This document shows, in pieces, positions 1-11,943 of a DNA stretch of 64,000 nucleotides. Position numbers and translations under genes: made by a program. The notes beneath the pieces are model-generated. The model did not search any database and was not told the origin of the DNA. It worked only from the letters and a program-made list of their open reading frames with translations. Position 1 is the stretch's first letter. Every line of letters starts with the position of its first letter. Source of the DNA: Bilabrum cf. latius (taxonomy: Eukaryota; Bigyra: Bicosoecida; Bigyra; Bicosoecida); assembly GCA_965178125.1 (NCBI GenBank), contig OZ237761.1:248001-312000 (forward strand), written 5' to 3'.

Positions 1-1
1 C

Positions 2-1303
2 GCAAGCAGCAAAGTAAAGGGCTCGCCACCGCAAGCTGGCATAGAGAGCACCGACTCGGAGTCAGGTTCGGGCAATGACGGTGAGGGGGGAGTAGGCTCA
101 GGCGAGGCAGTAGGTCCCACCAAAGAACAGGGTGTGGGCATTGCATAGGGTACGGGCAACGCTGGTGGCCAAGGCCAAGACAGCTCGGGCGGTGTACGAG
201 GCAGGAGACCTGGTGCTGGGGATGGCACCTGTGCCGACGTGGAGTTCGGTGGATCCGATGATGAGGATGAAAAAGCGAACAAACAGGCGTTGGATACGTG
301 CGTTAGTCTTCTCGAGTTCGAGCAAGGCGACGAGGACCCTGCAGCGAGAAAGTCTGTCGGTGCCAGAGTCCATGCAAGGAGGCAGCAGAGCATAGGCAGT
401 AGTGAGGCCATGACAGAGGGTGAGAAAGGCGCAGGAGAAGGGGGCAATGCCGCCAGTGTTGAGGCCACGGACGTTTGCCGGGAGATGCTGAAGGCCAAAA
501 AGGAGCAGGAGCTGTCGGCTCTATCTGCATAGGTAGGTGGGGCATCCAGCGGGGCGGGGGGCGACCGAAGTGGGCCTGCATGCGTAACTCCATCGTCGAT
601 TGCTTTGGAGCAAGGGGCCCACAAGAGCATGGAAGCATTTGGAGCAATTCGAATGATGAACGAGGCCGGCCTGTCCGAGGTATTCATGCCCAAGGTGGAG
701 GTAGGCGGCAAGTCCACGCTGAGGCGAGCACACCAGGAAGCACTTACAGGAGTGCGCAATCGGGCCGCTCCTTGGCTAGTGCTGTTGGACGATGGTGTGA
801 TGCAGACTGTGCTGAGCAATGTGTACAAGTTTAAGCCAGGCGACGAGGGGGAGTACGGAGACGCTTGTGGTGCGACGGAAGCCACGCCACCATTCGAGCG
901 GGTCCAGCGGGCGTACGTGCAGTTTGTGCTGAGCAAGCTCCAAGATGCTCTGCCAGAGGAATTTGACCTTGGTCGAAGGGCGGCTGTCCTAAAAGAGGTC
1001 CAGATAGCGGAGATAGCCGTCCGTATTTCGATGCTGGGCATCCAGGCTGTTCAATCATTGGAGGACTCCGTTGCGTACTTCTAGTAGGCTGGGCAAGCTA
1101 CTGATGCCAGTGCCGCTGACGCACAGGAACGCAGCCCACCAACAGGATCAAGTGCGGGTGACAGAGCTTCGAAGGTATTGACGCACGCCCAGAAATAGCG
1201 CGGATGGCACTGCTCCAAAACGATAGGATTGGCAGAAGCTAAGGCGTCCTGGTCGTCCGGGCCTCACCACTTCCGCTCGCTTGTGTTCCTAATGCCGATT
1301 TGA
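2..1303 (+). CDS. Gene A, copy A1 (novel family; 5' end outside the window)
   Basis: One frame stays open from base 2 to a TGA at 1301-1303 if TAG is read as Gln. In-frame TAGs occur near 146, at 530-532, at 1082-1087 (two in a row) and near 1196. The protein has an acidic, low-complexity N-terminal half (Ser/Gly/Glu, with a GGSDDEDEK motif). A well-conserved 150-residue core follows, beginning MEQGAHKSMEAFG and ending near SVAYF. A basic tail ends in FLMPI. I recognise no known domain. The complete relative is A5 (23411-25681), which shows that about 250 N-terminal residues are missing here because the window starts inside the gene. It lies about 260 bp upstream of gene B1 on the same strand. 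Codon-level conservation among the five copies suggests a real gene; its function is unknown. Confidence 0.7.
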
Positions 1304-1565
1304 AGCTGCGTCTGCGCTTGCCGTCACTGCGTCGTGGTAAATTGGCTTTCTTCTAGATGTTTTAATGGAACGCCAAGAACGCGGCGGGCAGGTTCGGGAC
1401 GTCCGTTTCCAGTTGGGTGCAACCAGAGCCCCATATCCTGATGCAATAAGAACAAGCACTACAGCTCCTCCAGCAGCAGAATCATGCAAGGCAGTTCCAA
1501 TACAAGCTACAGCACAGCAACTTGAATAGCTATGCAATCAGTGACGAACATTCTAGTAGGTGTGA

Positions 1566-3006
1566 GGCGATGAACACGAATGGGCACAATTGCTTCCTTT
1601 TGGAGGGCCTCGTGTGTTTCGCATTGGACTGAAACGGGCAATTGGCATGCGAGGTTGCCGTGATTTGCTGCTGCAAGACCTGCAATTCAAAAGAGATTGC
1701 AAGCTTGGGCGGCCGATTTGGCATCTGCGCTCGCTTGACCTGAATAGATCCTAGAGGCTGTGCGACGTACGCATCTTTGGTTGAGATAAACTAGTCGAAT
1801 ATCTGAAATGGATTGGAAGCGAACTCTTTTTTAAATCGCATTTGTCACTTCGCCGCAGGATTTGGAGAACCATTGCTACCAGGTTTTTGGAATGCCTGAA
1901 GAAAGGCAGCGACACCGAGGCAATCCAAATGTTCGAGCAACACCCGTACGTTCTAGGCAACGGCAAGTTCAGCGTTGCTGTGAAGCTCACCGGCAAGCAT
2001 GTACGATTCGTCTACGATTGAGACCAGCAGGCGTCCAGTCGCAGATTATATCCTCATGCTGCGAAATGTTCTATCGCGTACCTTTAGTCCTGCAGATAAC
2101 GTCTTACTCGGTGTCAAGTACGCCAGTGTGCTATGACCGACCAGTGGTGTTCGAGCACATGCGACAACATGCCAGCCGACCGTTCGAGGTGAGCAGCTAT
2201 GGAGTGTATGCTAGCAGGAGCGTTTGGCTACTCCCGCGCAATGGAGTCTGCAGCACAGTCGCGCTCATTGGCTTTTTTACCCACATTCGCAGTACCTGAT
2301 GCCTCAACTGTACCACAGCTGCAGGGAAGGTGCACTAGGCTGCCTCGAGCTTTTGCTCCGGCTGGGTGCGATGGAGCAGGAATGGGAGCCCCTCCCTAGC
2401 GATGACATGAAATGGTATCGCATTTACCATAATATCATAAGCACGGCTGCCGATTACTGCTTGCGCAACAGGCAGCCCGGGGCCTTTGCCCTGCTGCTCC
2501 GATTCGGGGGTCCGCTGCACCGCAAGGGCACTGCGACGGAGAGTGGGTGCTCCTGGATCCACGTGGCGTGGCTGTGGGTGCGAATGTACCATAAGAAAGA
2601 CACATCAAGTCCCCTATGGAAGGCCATGGAAGCGTGTGGGGACGGCTACAGTTCCCGCATGCCGAGCCGCATGAGCGCCCGAGAGGTGCTGGGCAAGCTG
2701 TTCGAGCACGTGCCGCTGGATATGCTGAAAGGTGCAGAGTGGGCAGATCCGCGTCGGGGGGACCAGCTTGTGCGGTGGAGACATGCGGGGGAGGCGTGGC
2801 GGGACCGGGGCCTAGTGTTTCGGGCGGCGAAGGAGGGCCGTCCCATGGAGCTGTCGAAGCGATTGCGACTGGGCCGGCTGGCCGGGGGTGCATGGGTGCG
2901 TGGCGATGTGGATGGTGTGTAGATGGACGCGTTGGAAGCAGCGCGTGCTGGGGGGCATGCAGGGTGCGTGTCAGTGCTGGAGCAGGTAAGGCAAGAGATG
3001 GAGTGA
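1566..3006 (+). CDS. Gene B, copy B1: spliced ankyrin-like repeat protein
   Basis: Exons were placed by comparing B1 with the diverged copy B5. An exon near 1569-1750 encodes HEWAQLLPFGG onward. The next exons are 1859-2000, 2096-2188 (31 codons) and 2293-3006 (238 codons, TGA stop). Introns 2001-2095 and 2189-2292 are GT-AG, and both lie between codons. The last exon has helix-pair, ankyrin-like stretches (ALGCLELLLRLG; ALEAARAGGHAGCVSVLE). An in-frame TAG at 2920-2922 joins the long part to the last 27 residues. The N-terminal segment resembles an F-box-type LPF helix only weakly. The first exon boundary and start codon are unresolved; a TAA lies upstream near 1447. Proteins of this type often act as adaptors, but that is inference. 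Confidence 0.65.
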
Positions 3007-3032
3007 GGCAGCACTCTGCCAAGCCTCGCGAT

Positions 3033-3130
3033 GTTGGAGGTCACCCGAGAGATACCAGTGGCAGTGAGCGTGGATATTGAATGGAGGTCACCCGAGAGAT
3101 ACCAGTGTCAGTGAGCGTGGATATCGAATG
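3033..3130 (+). repeat. 47-bp minisatellite, two units, B1-A2 junction
   Basis: Two units of a 47-bp sequence with the core ACCCGAGAGATACCAGTGGC and a GTGGATATCGAATGGAGG section. The array starts just after the B1 stop codon and ends where gene A similarity begins. The same unit is found at 6.0-6.3 kb and, inverted, at 18.3 and 21.3 kb. The period is not a multiple of three, so the unit passes through all frames. Confidence 0.9.
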
Positions 3131-4272
3131 GCGCGTCCTTGCAGTGCGGGCAGCTCGGGCGGTGTAGGAGGCACGGGACCTGGTGCTGGGGATGGCAACT
3201 GTGCCGACGTGGAGTTCGGTGGATCCGATGATGAGGATGAAAAAGCGGACAAACAGGCGTTGGATACGTGCGTTAGTCTTCTCGAGTTCGAGCAAGGCGA
3301 CGAGGACCCTGCAGCGAGAAAGTCTGTCGGTGCCAGAGTCCATGCAAGGAGGCAGCAGAGCAAAGGCAGTTGCGAGGCCATGACAGAGGGTGGGAAAGGG
3401 GCAGGAGAAGGGGGCTATGCCGCCAGTGTTGAGGCCAAGGACGTTTGCCGGGAGATGTTGAAGGCCAAGAGGGGGCAGGAGCTGTCGGCTCTATCTGCAT
3501 AGGTAGGTGAGGCATCCAGCGGGGCGGGGGGCGACCGAAGTGGGCCTGCATGCGTAACTCCATCGTCGATTGCTTTGGAGCAAGGGGCCCACAAGAGCAT
3601 GGAAGCATTTGGAGCAATTCGAATGATGAACGAGGCCGGCCTGTCCGAGGTATTCATGCCCAAGGTGGAGGTGGGCGGCAAGTCCACGCTGAAGGAAGCA
3701 CACCAGGATGCACTTACGGGAGTGCGCAATCGGGCCGCTCCTTGGCTAGTGCTGTTGGACGATGGTGTGATGCAGACTGTGCTGAGCAACGTGTACAAGT
3801 TTAAGCCAGGCGACGAGGGGGAGTACGGAGACGCATGTGGAGCGACGGAAGCCACGCCAGCATTCGAGCGGGTCCAGCGGGCGACGTGCAGTTTGTGCTG
3901 GAAAAGCTCCAAGATGCTCTGCCAGAGGAATTTGACCTTGGTCGAAGGGCGGCTGCCCTAGACGAGGTCCAGATAGCGGAGATAGCCGTCCGTATTTCGA
4001 TGCTGGGCATCCAGGCTGTTCAATCATTGGAGGACTCCGTTGCGTACTTCTAGTAGGCTGGGCAAGCTACTGATGCCAGTGCCGCTGACGCACAGGAACG
4101 CAGCCCACCAACAGGATCAAGTGCGGGTGACAGAGCTTCGAAGGTATTGACGCACGCCCAGAAATAGCGCGGATGGCACTGCTCCAAAACGATAGGATTG
4201 GCAGAAGCTAAGGCGTCCTGGTCGTCCGGGCCTCACCACTTCCGCTCGCTTGTGTTCCTAATGCCGATTTGA
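3131..4272 (+). pseudogene. Gene A, copy A2: 5'-truncated and frameshifted
   Basis: This copy matches A1 and A5 from the acidic region onward and ends at the equivalent TGA (4270-4272). The A5 N-terminus is absent, because upstream sequence is replaced by the 47-bp minisatellite. One base is missing near 3883 relative to A1 (GCGGGCGACGTG against GCGGGCGTACGTG). This shifts the frame inside the conserved core: the upstream part ends about 80 nt later, while the downstream part stays intact in the next frame to SVAYF and beyond. The loss could be a true disabling change or a sequencing error. Copies A3 and A4 keep the frame through the same place. Confidence 0.7.
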
Positions 4273-4556
4273 AGCTGCGTCTGCGCTTGCCGTCACTGCG
4301 TCGTGGTAAATTGGCTTTCTTCTAGATGTTTTAATGGAACGTCAAGAACGCGGCGGGCAGGTTCGGGACGTCCGTTTCCAGTTGGGTGCAACCAAAGCCC
4401 AATATCCTGATGCAATAAGAACAAGCACTACAGCTCCTCCAGCAGCAGAATCATGCAAGGCAGTTCCAATACAAGCTACAGCACAGCAACTTGAATAGCT
4501 ATGCAATCATTTTTTGATAATCAGTGACGAACATCCTAGTAGCCTGAGGTGTGTGA

Positions 4557-5997
4557 GGCGATGAACACGAATGGGCACAATTGCTTCCTTTTGGAGGGCC
4601 TCGTGTGTTTCGCATTGGACTGAAACAGGCAATTGGCATGCGCGGTTGCCGTGATTTGCTGCTGCAAGACCTGCAATTCAAAAGAGACTGCAAGCTCGGG
4701 CGGCCGATTTGGCATCTGCGCTCGCTTGACCTGAATAGATCCTAGAGGCTGTGCGACGTACGCATCTTTGGTTGAGATAAACTAGTCGAATATCTGAAAT
4801 GGATTGGAAGCGAACTCTTTTTTAAATCGCATTTGTCACTTCGCCGCAGGATTTGGAGAACCATTGCTACCAGGTTTTTGGAATGCCTGAAGAAAGGCAG
4901 CGACACCGAGGCAATCCAAATGTTCGAGCAACACCCGTACGTTCTAGGCAACGGCAAGTTCAGCGTTGCTGTGAAGCTCACCGGCAAGCATGTACGATTC
5001 GTCTACGATTGAGACCAGCAGGCGTCCAGTCGCAGATTATATCCTCATGCTGCGAAATGTTCTATCGCGCACCTTTAGTCCTGCAGATAACGTCTTACTC
5101 GGTGTCAAGTACGCCAGTGTGCTATGACCGACCAGTGGTGTTCGAGCACATGCGACAACATGCCAGCCGACCGTTCGAGGTGAGCAGCTATGGAGTGTAT
5201 GCTAGCAGGAGCGTTTGGCTACTCCTGCGCAATGGAGTCTGCAGCACAGTCGCGCTCATTGGCTTTTTTACCCACATTCGCAGTACCTGATGCCTCAACT
5301 GTACCACAGCTGCAGGGAAGGTGCGCTAGGCTGCCTCGAGCTTTTGCTCCGGCTGGGTGCGATGGAGCAGGAATGGGAGCCCCTCCCTAGCGATGACATG
5401 AAATGGTATCGCATTTACCATAATATCATAAGCACGGCTGCCGATTACTGCTTGCGCAACAGGCAGCCCGGGGCCTTTGCCCTGCTGCTCCGATTCGGGG
5501 GTCCGCTCCACCGCAAGGGCACTGCGACGGAGAGCGGGTGCTCCTGGATCCACGTGGCGTGGCTGTGGGTGCGAATGTACCATAAGAAAGACACATCAAG
5601 TCCCCTATGGAAGGCCATGGAAGCGTGCGGGGACGGCTACAGGAGCCGCATGCCGAGCCGCATGAGCGCCCGAGAGGTGCTGGGCAAGCTGTTCGAGCAC
5701 GTGCCGCTGGATATGCTGAAAGGTGCAGAGTGGGCAGATCCGCGGCGGGGGGATCAGCTTGTGCGGTGGCGACATGCGGGGGAGGCGTGGCGGGACCGGG
5801 GCCTAGTGTTTCGGGCGGCGAAGGAGGGCCGTCCCATGGAGCTGTCGAAGCGATTGCGACTGGGCCGGCTGGCTGGGGGTGCATGGGTGCGTGGCGATGT
5901 GGATGGTGTGTAGATGGACGCGTTGGAAGCAGCGCGTGCTGGGGGGCATGCAGGGTGCGTGTCAGTGCTGGAGCAGGTAAGGCAAGAGATGGAGTGA
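4557..5997 (+). CDS. Gene B, copy B2: spliced ankyrin-like repeat protein
   Basis: Near-identical copy of B1 at an offset of 2991 bp, with the same exon plan. The last two introns are at about 4992-5086 and 5180-5283, and the last exon is 5284-5997 with a TGA stop. An in-frame TAG sits at the same place as in B1, before MDALEAARAG. Differences from B1 are scattered base changes, including RS for SS at the GDGY motif. The start is unresolved, as in B1. It is followed directly by the 47-bp minisatellite, as expected of one repeating A-B unit. Confidence 0.65.
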
Positions 5998-6019
5998 GGC
6001 AGGACTCTGCCAAGCCCCG

Positions 6020-6345
6020 CGATGATAGTGGTCACCTCAGAGATACCAGTGGCAGCGAGCGTGGATATCGAATGGAGGTCACCCGAGAGATACCAGTGGC
6101 AGTGAGCGTGGATATCGAATGGAGGTCACCCGAGAGATACCAGTGGCAGTGAGCGTGGGTATTGAATGGAGGTCACCCGAGAGATACCAGTGGCAGTGAG
6201 CGTGGATATCGAATGGAGGTCACCCGAGAGATACCAGTGGCAGTGAGCGTGGATATCGAATGGAGGTCACCCGAGAGATACCAGTGGCAGTGAGCGTGGG
6301 TATTGAATGGAGGTCACCCGAGAGATACCAGTGGCAGTGAGCGTG
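6020..6345 (+). repeat. 47-bp minisatellite, about seven units
   Basis: Seven near-perfect tandem units of the junction repeat, with few base differences (GGATATCG against GGGTATTG). It follows gene B2 but no further gene A copy comes after it: the unit family stops here on this arm and a different 35-bp repeat begins. Confidence 0.95.
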
Positions 6346-6375
6346 ATTCGCCATGCTTTCTCGGGTTCTCGGGTT

Positions 6376-6515
6376 CATGGCCCCACCCAGCTCGAGTCGA
6401 GGCCCTCACTCATGGCCCCACCCAGCTTGAGTCGAGGCCCTCACTCATGGCCCCACCCAGCTTGAGTCGAGGCCCTCACTCATGGCCCCACCCAGCTTGA
6501 GTCGAGGCCCTCACA
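6376..6515 (+). repeat. 35-bp minisatellite, four units, holding the MORN gene 3' end
   Basis: Units start at 6376, 6411, 6446 and 6481, each CATGGCCCCACCCAGCTTGA followed by GTCGAGGCCCTCACT. The last unit, read on the minus strand, supplies the final residues and the TGA stop (6476-6478) of the MORN-repeat gene. The gene therefore ends inside a tandem repeat. Confidence 0.93.
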
Positions 6516-9439
6516 CACACACGTACCCCTACTATCCCTGCTGGGCCCTGCGTGAACCTCAGGTCAGGCGTGATGTCTTGCACCCGAAGCACGTACTACC
6601 CGGGGGCAGTGCTCCCCGGAATCCAGATCTGCATGGCAGTGGAGGCCCCATCCTGCCCCGCGAGCCACCGCACTGACTCGACCGCATCGCTGGGCACAGC
6701 CTCGGCACCCGCGCTCGCGATCATCTCCAGCTCCGAGTCCTCCAGCCTCTGCGACAAGTTGCTCCCCAGCAGCTCTCTCTACTGTTCCAGAGCTTCTTCT
6801 CGCGCCGCTTTCGCCTCATCCGACTCATCGCTGGCAGTGGCGCCCTGTCCTGCTCGTTCTGCAGCCTAGGCAGTCGGGCTGGATTCCATGGCAGGCTCAG
6901 ATTCGCCAGCATCGCCTGCTGCGCGACTGGGAGCCGTCTAAGCGACGGCAGCGACACCAGCTTTGGCTTCTTGGTCGTTTGCATCCCCTGCGGCAGCTTG
7001 CTGCGAACCATCCCCTGCATCGGTGCCTCGCCGACGCGCAGATCCCTCACCAGCCAGAAGCATCGAGTCACCCGGCTCATGAGTCATCCCCTCGTTCCAC
7101 GCGCGGCTCTCTGGAACAACGGGGACGCAGGCTATGGGAACGCGCATGGACCGCAACGGGTCCGATTCGGCAGCGATGCTGCCGTCAGCATGCTGAGTTG
7201 CGCTGCAAGCAGCAAGCGCCTGGCCTGTGAAGAGAGGGCCCGCCGGCGCGATACCAGTAGCAGCTGCACTCGTCTCCACCTGTGATTCATTAGCCGACAT
7301 GCCAGACGCTTCTGTTGTTCCCTCAGAGCCAGTGCCTCTGTCATCAGGGGCGTCCACGCACACGAGGTCGATCGCCAGCAGTCGGCCAGACTCGAAGCGG
7401 CAGCCGCGCGCATGGGGTGGCACGGCAAGCACTGCCGGATCCACCGGTGGATCGATGGGCGGATGCTCCTCTTCGGCGCTTGCCCCCTTCTTTCCCCCCT
7501 TCTTGCCTTTCCCCTTGTCTTTCCCCTTGCCCTTGCTACCCTTCTTCCCGCCAGCCGCGGCCTCTGCCTCCTCGTGTGCCCTGGCCTTCGCGGCTGCTTC
7601 CGCCGCGGCTTTGGCCACCTCCTCCCGTCGCCGCATCTCTAGTTCCCTTGCCCTGATCACGTCCTCCTGGCTCCATCCGAGGGCGAGGATCTCCACTATG
7701 GGAAGGGGGCGCCCTGCCCTGGCGCTGATCACCGGCTCGCCCGCTTCGATACCGTGCCGCGCCAGGCTTGCTCGCAGTGCAACTGCCTCTGGATCCGGCT
7801 CCGAGTCGTCAGCAGCGCCCGCTAGGGCAGCTGCTGTGCTCTAGGACGGTGACACTACTCCCGTGGATCTCGCAGCACTGGGCGCCGTTCTGGCAGCTGC
7901 AGACACAGGCAGACCGGCAGTAGAGGTGGGACCTGATCCCAGGATTGCGGCACCGACCCCCAGAGCCGCTAGGGCGGGGTGCAGCGGAACACTCCCGAGA
8001 CCAGGCGTACTATAATCACTCGTCACATCTCCCAACGGTGCACTCGTCACACTATCCCCTGCCTAGGCCTGCGCCTGCTGCTGGGAGGCAAGCCATCGCC
8101 CGTGAGCCCCGGCTGGTGCTTGCAGCAGGGGAATCCCCCATCCATCAGGACCTTGGACTGGCCCTGCTGGCTCTTCGCCCTTCTTGCCCTTGCCCTTGCT
8201 CTTGGGCTTGGGCTTGGGCTTGCTGCCCTTTGCTTTTCCTTTCCCCTTGTCCTTGTCCTTGCCCTTGTCCTTGGCACCCTTCTTGCCGCCCTTGCTGCTG
8301 CCAGCACCGTCCTCCTCATCGTCGTGGTCCGGAGCAGGGAGGATAGCGGCAGGGGGGAGCCAGGGGGCCAGGCGGAGGCACAGCTGCCTGGCAGAGTGCA
8401 GCGCACTGCCGTGCTCGAAGGGCCCGCAGTACCGGTACCCGAGGCACTTGCTTGCACTATCCGTGGCACCAGGGTCGGAGTCCGATGTAATCCGCGGAGT
8501 GATCGTCCTAACCACCGGTAAGGCAGCTTGCGTACCATTGTCAGCGCGATCAGCTGCTTCATCAACAGAGCGAGCAGCATCGGCTGACGGTTCCACATCC
8601 GCCCATCCCGCACCACCGGCTGCATCACCACTAGCTCCAACTGCACTTTTCGTAGAAATCGTGCTGCAATCGAGCGCCCGGTGAATTACTGCGCGCTCGT
8701 CCGCGGCAGGCAGCTCGAGGATGCCACGCTCGCACTGCGCCCGGTCCTGCCGGAAGTCGGCTCGCAGGCATCCCGGCATTCGTGCACCTATTTCGTGCAG
8801 TGGTGCCAGCGACATGTTTACTGGTCCATTCAATTTGCCGTGCTCCCAGTTGCCTTTCGTAACACTACCGTCTGGCTGAGACAGTTCGCCAGCGCCGTGC
8901 CTGCGCCCCTTGCTGAAGCTGCCAATGAACTTGCTGCCGTCGGCGCCAAACTCTTCGCCAGATCCATCCATTCGATTGTCTGCAAACTAGCCCGAGTACT
9001 TTCTTCCTGAAGGAAAGCGAAGTTCCCCGCGGCCGTGCATCTCGCCAAACTAGAACTCCCCTTCGTACGTTCGCCCATCGCCCCATTGTCGTCGTCCAAT
9101 CCCATGCAACTCCCCTGACTCGTCAAATGTCCCTTCAATGAATCCGTCGGACCCGCTACGCCCGAATTCTATCCGCCCTTCCCCGCAGCGAATGCCGCCC
9201 TGAACCTCGCCCTCGAACCTCGCAAACGGTCCACCATCTGCGCCACCAAATTCGCAAGCGCACCATCCACTCTACACACCTCGTCGATCCGTGTTGCCTA
9301 AAAAACCGTTTCGCTTGGTAGAGGCTTCGAATGCCATCCTTTCTGACTAGCGATGAAAAGGATTCTGCTTCCCGAACGGACACAAGTTGCAATTCCGGGT
9401 CCACTCCTGCCGAGCCGCAATCTCTCTATCGATGGCCAT
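6476..9439 (-). CDS. MORN-repeat protein with Lys/Ala-rich tail
   Basis: Reading TAG as Gln gives a 987-residue protein from ATG at 9437-9439 to TGA at 6476-6478. Residues from about 60 to 200 hold tandem MORN motifs (YEGEF-QFGEMHGRG, YSG-QFADNRMDGSG, FIGSFSKGRRHGAG). MORN repeats are known as beta-hairpin modules found in membrane- and cytoskeleton-linked proteins. Two in-frame TAGs sit at variable polar positions of the repeats. The rest is low complexity: an Ala/Glu coiled segment (MRRREEVAKAAAEAAAKAR) and two Lys/Gly runs. The start codon is only 17 bp from that of the divergent fucose gene, so the two must share a very small control region or have overlapping 5' leaders. The 3' end lies in the 35-bp minisatellite. 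Confidence 0.8.
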
Positions 9440-9456
9440 TTTTTGCTCACCACATC

Positions 9457-11900
9457 ATGTCATAGGCACCCAGACGAGTAGTTCTAGTTGTTACAGCCTC
9501 CACGCAGCGATAGGCCGCAGCAGTGGAGCAAGAGCTGCTTGAACGGCAAAGGCTTGGTGTGCTGCGAGCCGATGCATTCTATGTCATCCCGGATCCTAGC
9601 TCGGCTCGTGTAGGGTCTGGAGGAGCCACATTCAATGCTTTACTGACTGCCCATGAGCTGGCCGCTGCCGAGTGAGTCTATACGGAGCGTGTACTTTTGA
9701 TGATGCGTTGCTATACGACTCCTCCAGATGCGCTACCATCGTTACCACTTGCAAGACCCACGCAGCCCATCCCTGCCCCCTCTGGAAGACACGCTGGTCT
9801 TTATGATACACAGCGGGGGCGATTCGCAGCGCCTGCCAGCTTAGAGTGTGTGCGGGAAAGCTTGGTCCGCGCTGCCATCGCTGGAAGCGAGCACGCTCGA
9901 ACTCATGGCTCCCATCGACCTCCTCCTCGAAGCCCTGCTGGACATGTTCGCCTCCGTTTCTACGGGTCTAGTAGCCGCGAGCTCGGACGTTCTCTTGTAT
10001 GCGCCGCCAGACACGCACTTCGCGTGGCCTCAGACCGGCGTGACGGGGCTAGCCGTGCCAGCCGACGCCAAGTTCGGTCCCAACCACGGCGTGTACCTGG
10101 TGCAGCCAGAAGACAGGCCCGTGTCTCCCTCAGGATCGCTGCATTCCGCCTCGTCCATGGGAGATCTGGCGGAGCTCGGGCCTGCGGGGGCAGCTGTCGG
10201 CGCGGGGGCCGAGTCTGCTGCGGGAGTTACCCTGCCTTCGCTGGGCCTGCAGCGCGCGACCAGCGACGGCGATGGTGCACCGCACGCGATTGCAGGCGGC
10301 GACGATGGAACCGGCGGCGGCGCCACGCAGAATTCGTCCCCGTTCGTCCCCGTGGACGGTTTCTTTCAGAAGTGGAGCATTCCCGATCTGAAGGCAGCGG
10401 GTGCCATCAGGCCCGACGGTTAGGTGCTGGTGGACACGGGCGTGGTGTACTTCAGCCGACCAGCCGCCCTGAAATTGCTCTCGCTCTCACGGAGCGATCC
10501 TATCAGCGCGTGCACGTACCTGGCCCTGGACATGCAGGCCAGGCCGCTCAGGATCGAGCTGTACTCTGACGTCATGCAGGCAATGGGGGGCGGGCTGGGC
10601 GCGTCCGAGGAGGAATATCTCAACATTGCAACTGCCGATGCGAACCTCGAGCGGGTGAAGGAAGCGAGGAACGTTCTTTGGAGCCAGCTGCGCGGCCTCA
10701 ATTTCTACGCCGTGGTGGTGGAGGGCGGCAAGTTCACCCACGTGGGTACCACCAAGGAGTACCTGCAGACCCTAACCACGGCCTCGTTGTTCGCGGACCA
10801 CTACGGCCTAAAGCGAAGGGCGGCGTGCTCAGAGGCTGGAATGCCCGTGCAATCCGAAGTTGCGACCGGCCTTGCGGTGGACTCGTCGGGAGCATGCCCC
10901 GGGTAGAGCGACAGCGGTGGGAAGAAGGGGAGCGGATCGGGCGCGGCTGTCGTGGCGGCTGCTGCGGCCGAGGAGGGTGTGACGAGTGTTTCGGTGGAAG
11001 CGTCATGCGTGGTGAATTCTGTGCTGTTCCCCGGGGGCGAGCTGGGGGCGGGCAGCGTGATCGAGCATTCTAGGCTGGGAGGGTCCTGGTCCGTGGGCAG
11101 CGGATCGCTGGTGTCCGCGGTGCGCAGCGTGCACGGCATTGCGGTGCCTGACGGGTTCACGGTGCAGGAGGTGACCATGCGACCTGGAACGCCAGCGCAC
11201 ACCGCCGCGATGGCCTCCAAAGGTCCCGAGGGGGCAGGCACCTGCCGAGCCCGGGTGGTGAGCGTGCTGGGCGTGACGGACACGATCAAGAAAACTAGCG
11301 AGGCGGCGGGGGCGCAGGTGTGCGGAGTCCCGTGGGGCAGTTTCTTCGCGGCGTGCGGAATTGGTGCCGACGGGAAAAACTCCGACGGCTCTGACGTCAC
11401 CGACGGCGCCATGGCGATCTGGCCCTTGGACGTGGATCCCAAGCACCGCACCATCTGGACGGCCCGGCTGTTCCCTGTCGTAGCTGTGACGAGTGAGGTT
11501 CGTGAAGGTTCCTCTGCTCTTGCGACCAAGGAGGACGACGACATGTGCATGTGGATGACCAGACTGCCGAGTCTGGAAGGGGCGCCGGCAGGCGACGTCG
11601 CGTCCATGCGGGAATCGGCCGCCGTGCGCGCCTGGCGCTCGTCACACCGACTCAGTCTCAAGGACCTGCTGCAGCAGGCAGAGGCGGGCGCTGAGTTCCG
11701 CTGGCGCCGCGCAATCCGGGAGATGGTCGACGTGGAGGTTGTGACGTCAGCGGTGCGGACAAAGAGTGACGTCACCATGACCCGCCTGCTCAGGCGACTC
11801 GCCGCAACAGCTGCGAGCAGTGGGCAGGCATCGGCGGCCGGGACCGGAGCCGCCGCGAGCTCCGGCGTGGGTGTGACGAGCGCGGCCGGAGTCGGCTCCG

Positions 11901-11943
<43 letters not shown>

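Noticed and set aside
1440-1460. UAA also read as an amino acid (CAA-TAA-GAA upstream of gene B)
   Set aside because: The matching codon is TTC in copy B4, not a Gln codon. UAA is otherwise absent inside genes and ends the RG-rich gene. This spot is probably outside the coding exons.
6020-6345. CRISPR-like array (regular 47-bp repeats, also at 21.3 kb)
   Set aside because: There are no unique spacers; the units are contiguous. The genome is eukaryotic, so these are minisatellites.
9697-10569. 290-codon Arg-rich frame overlapping the fucose gene start
   Set aside because: It is a different frame over conserved pyrophosphorylase motifs and a spliced junction; a GC-rich shadow.
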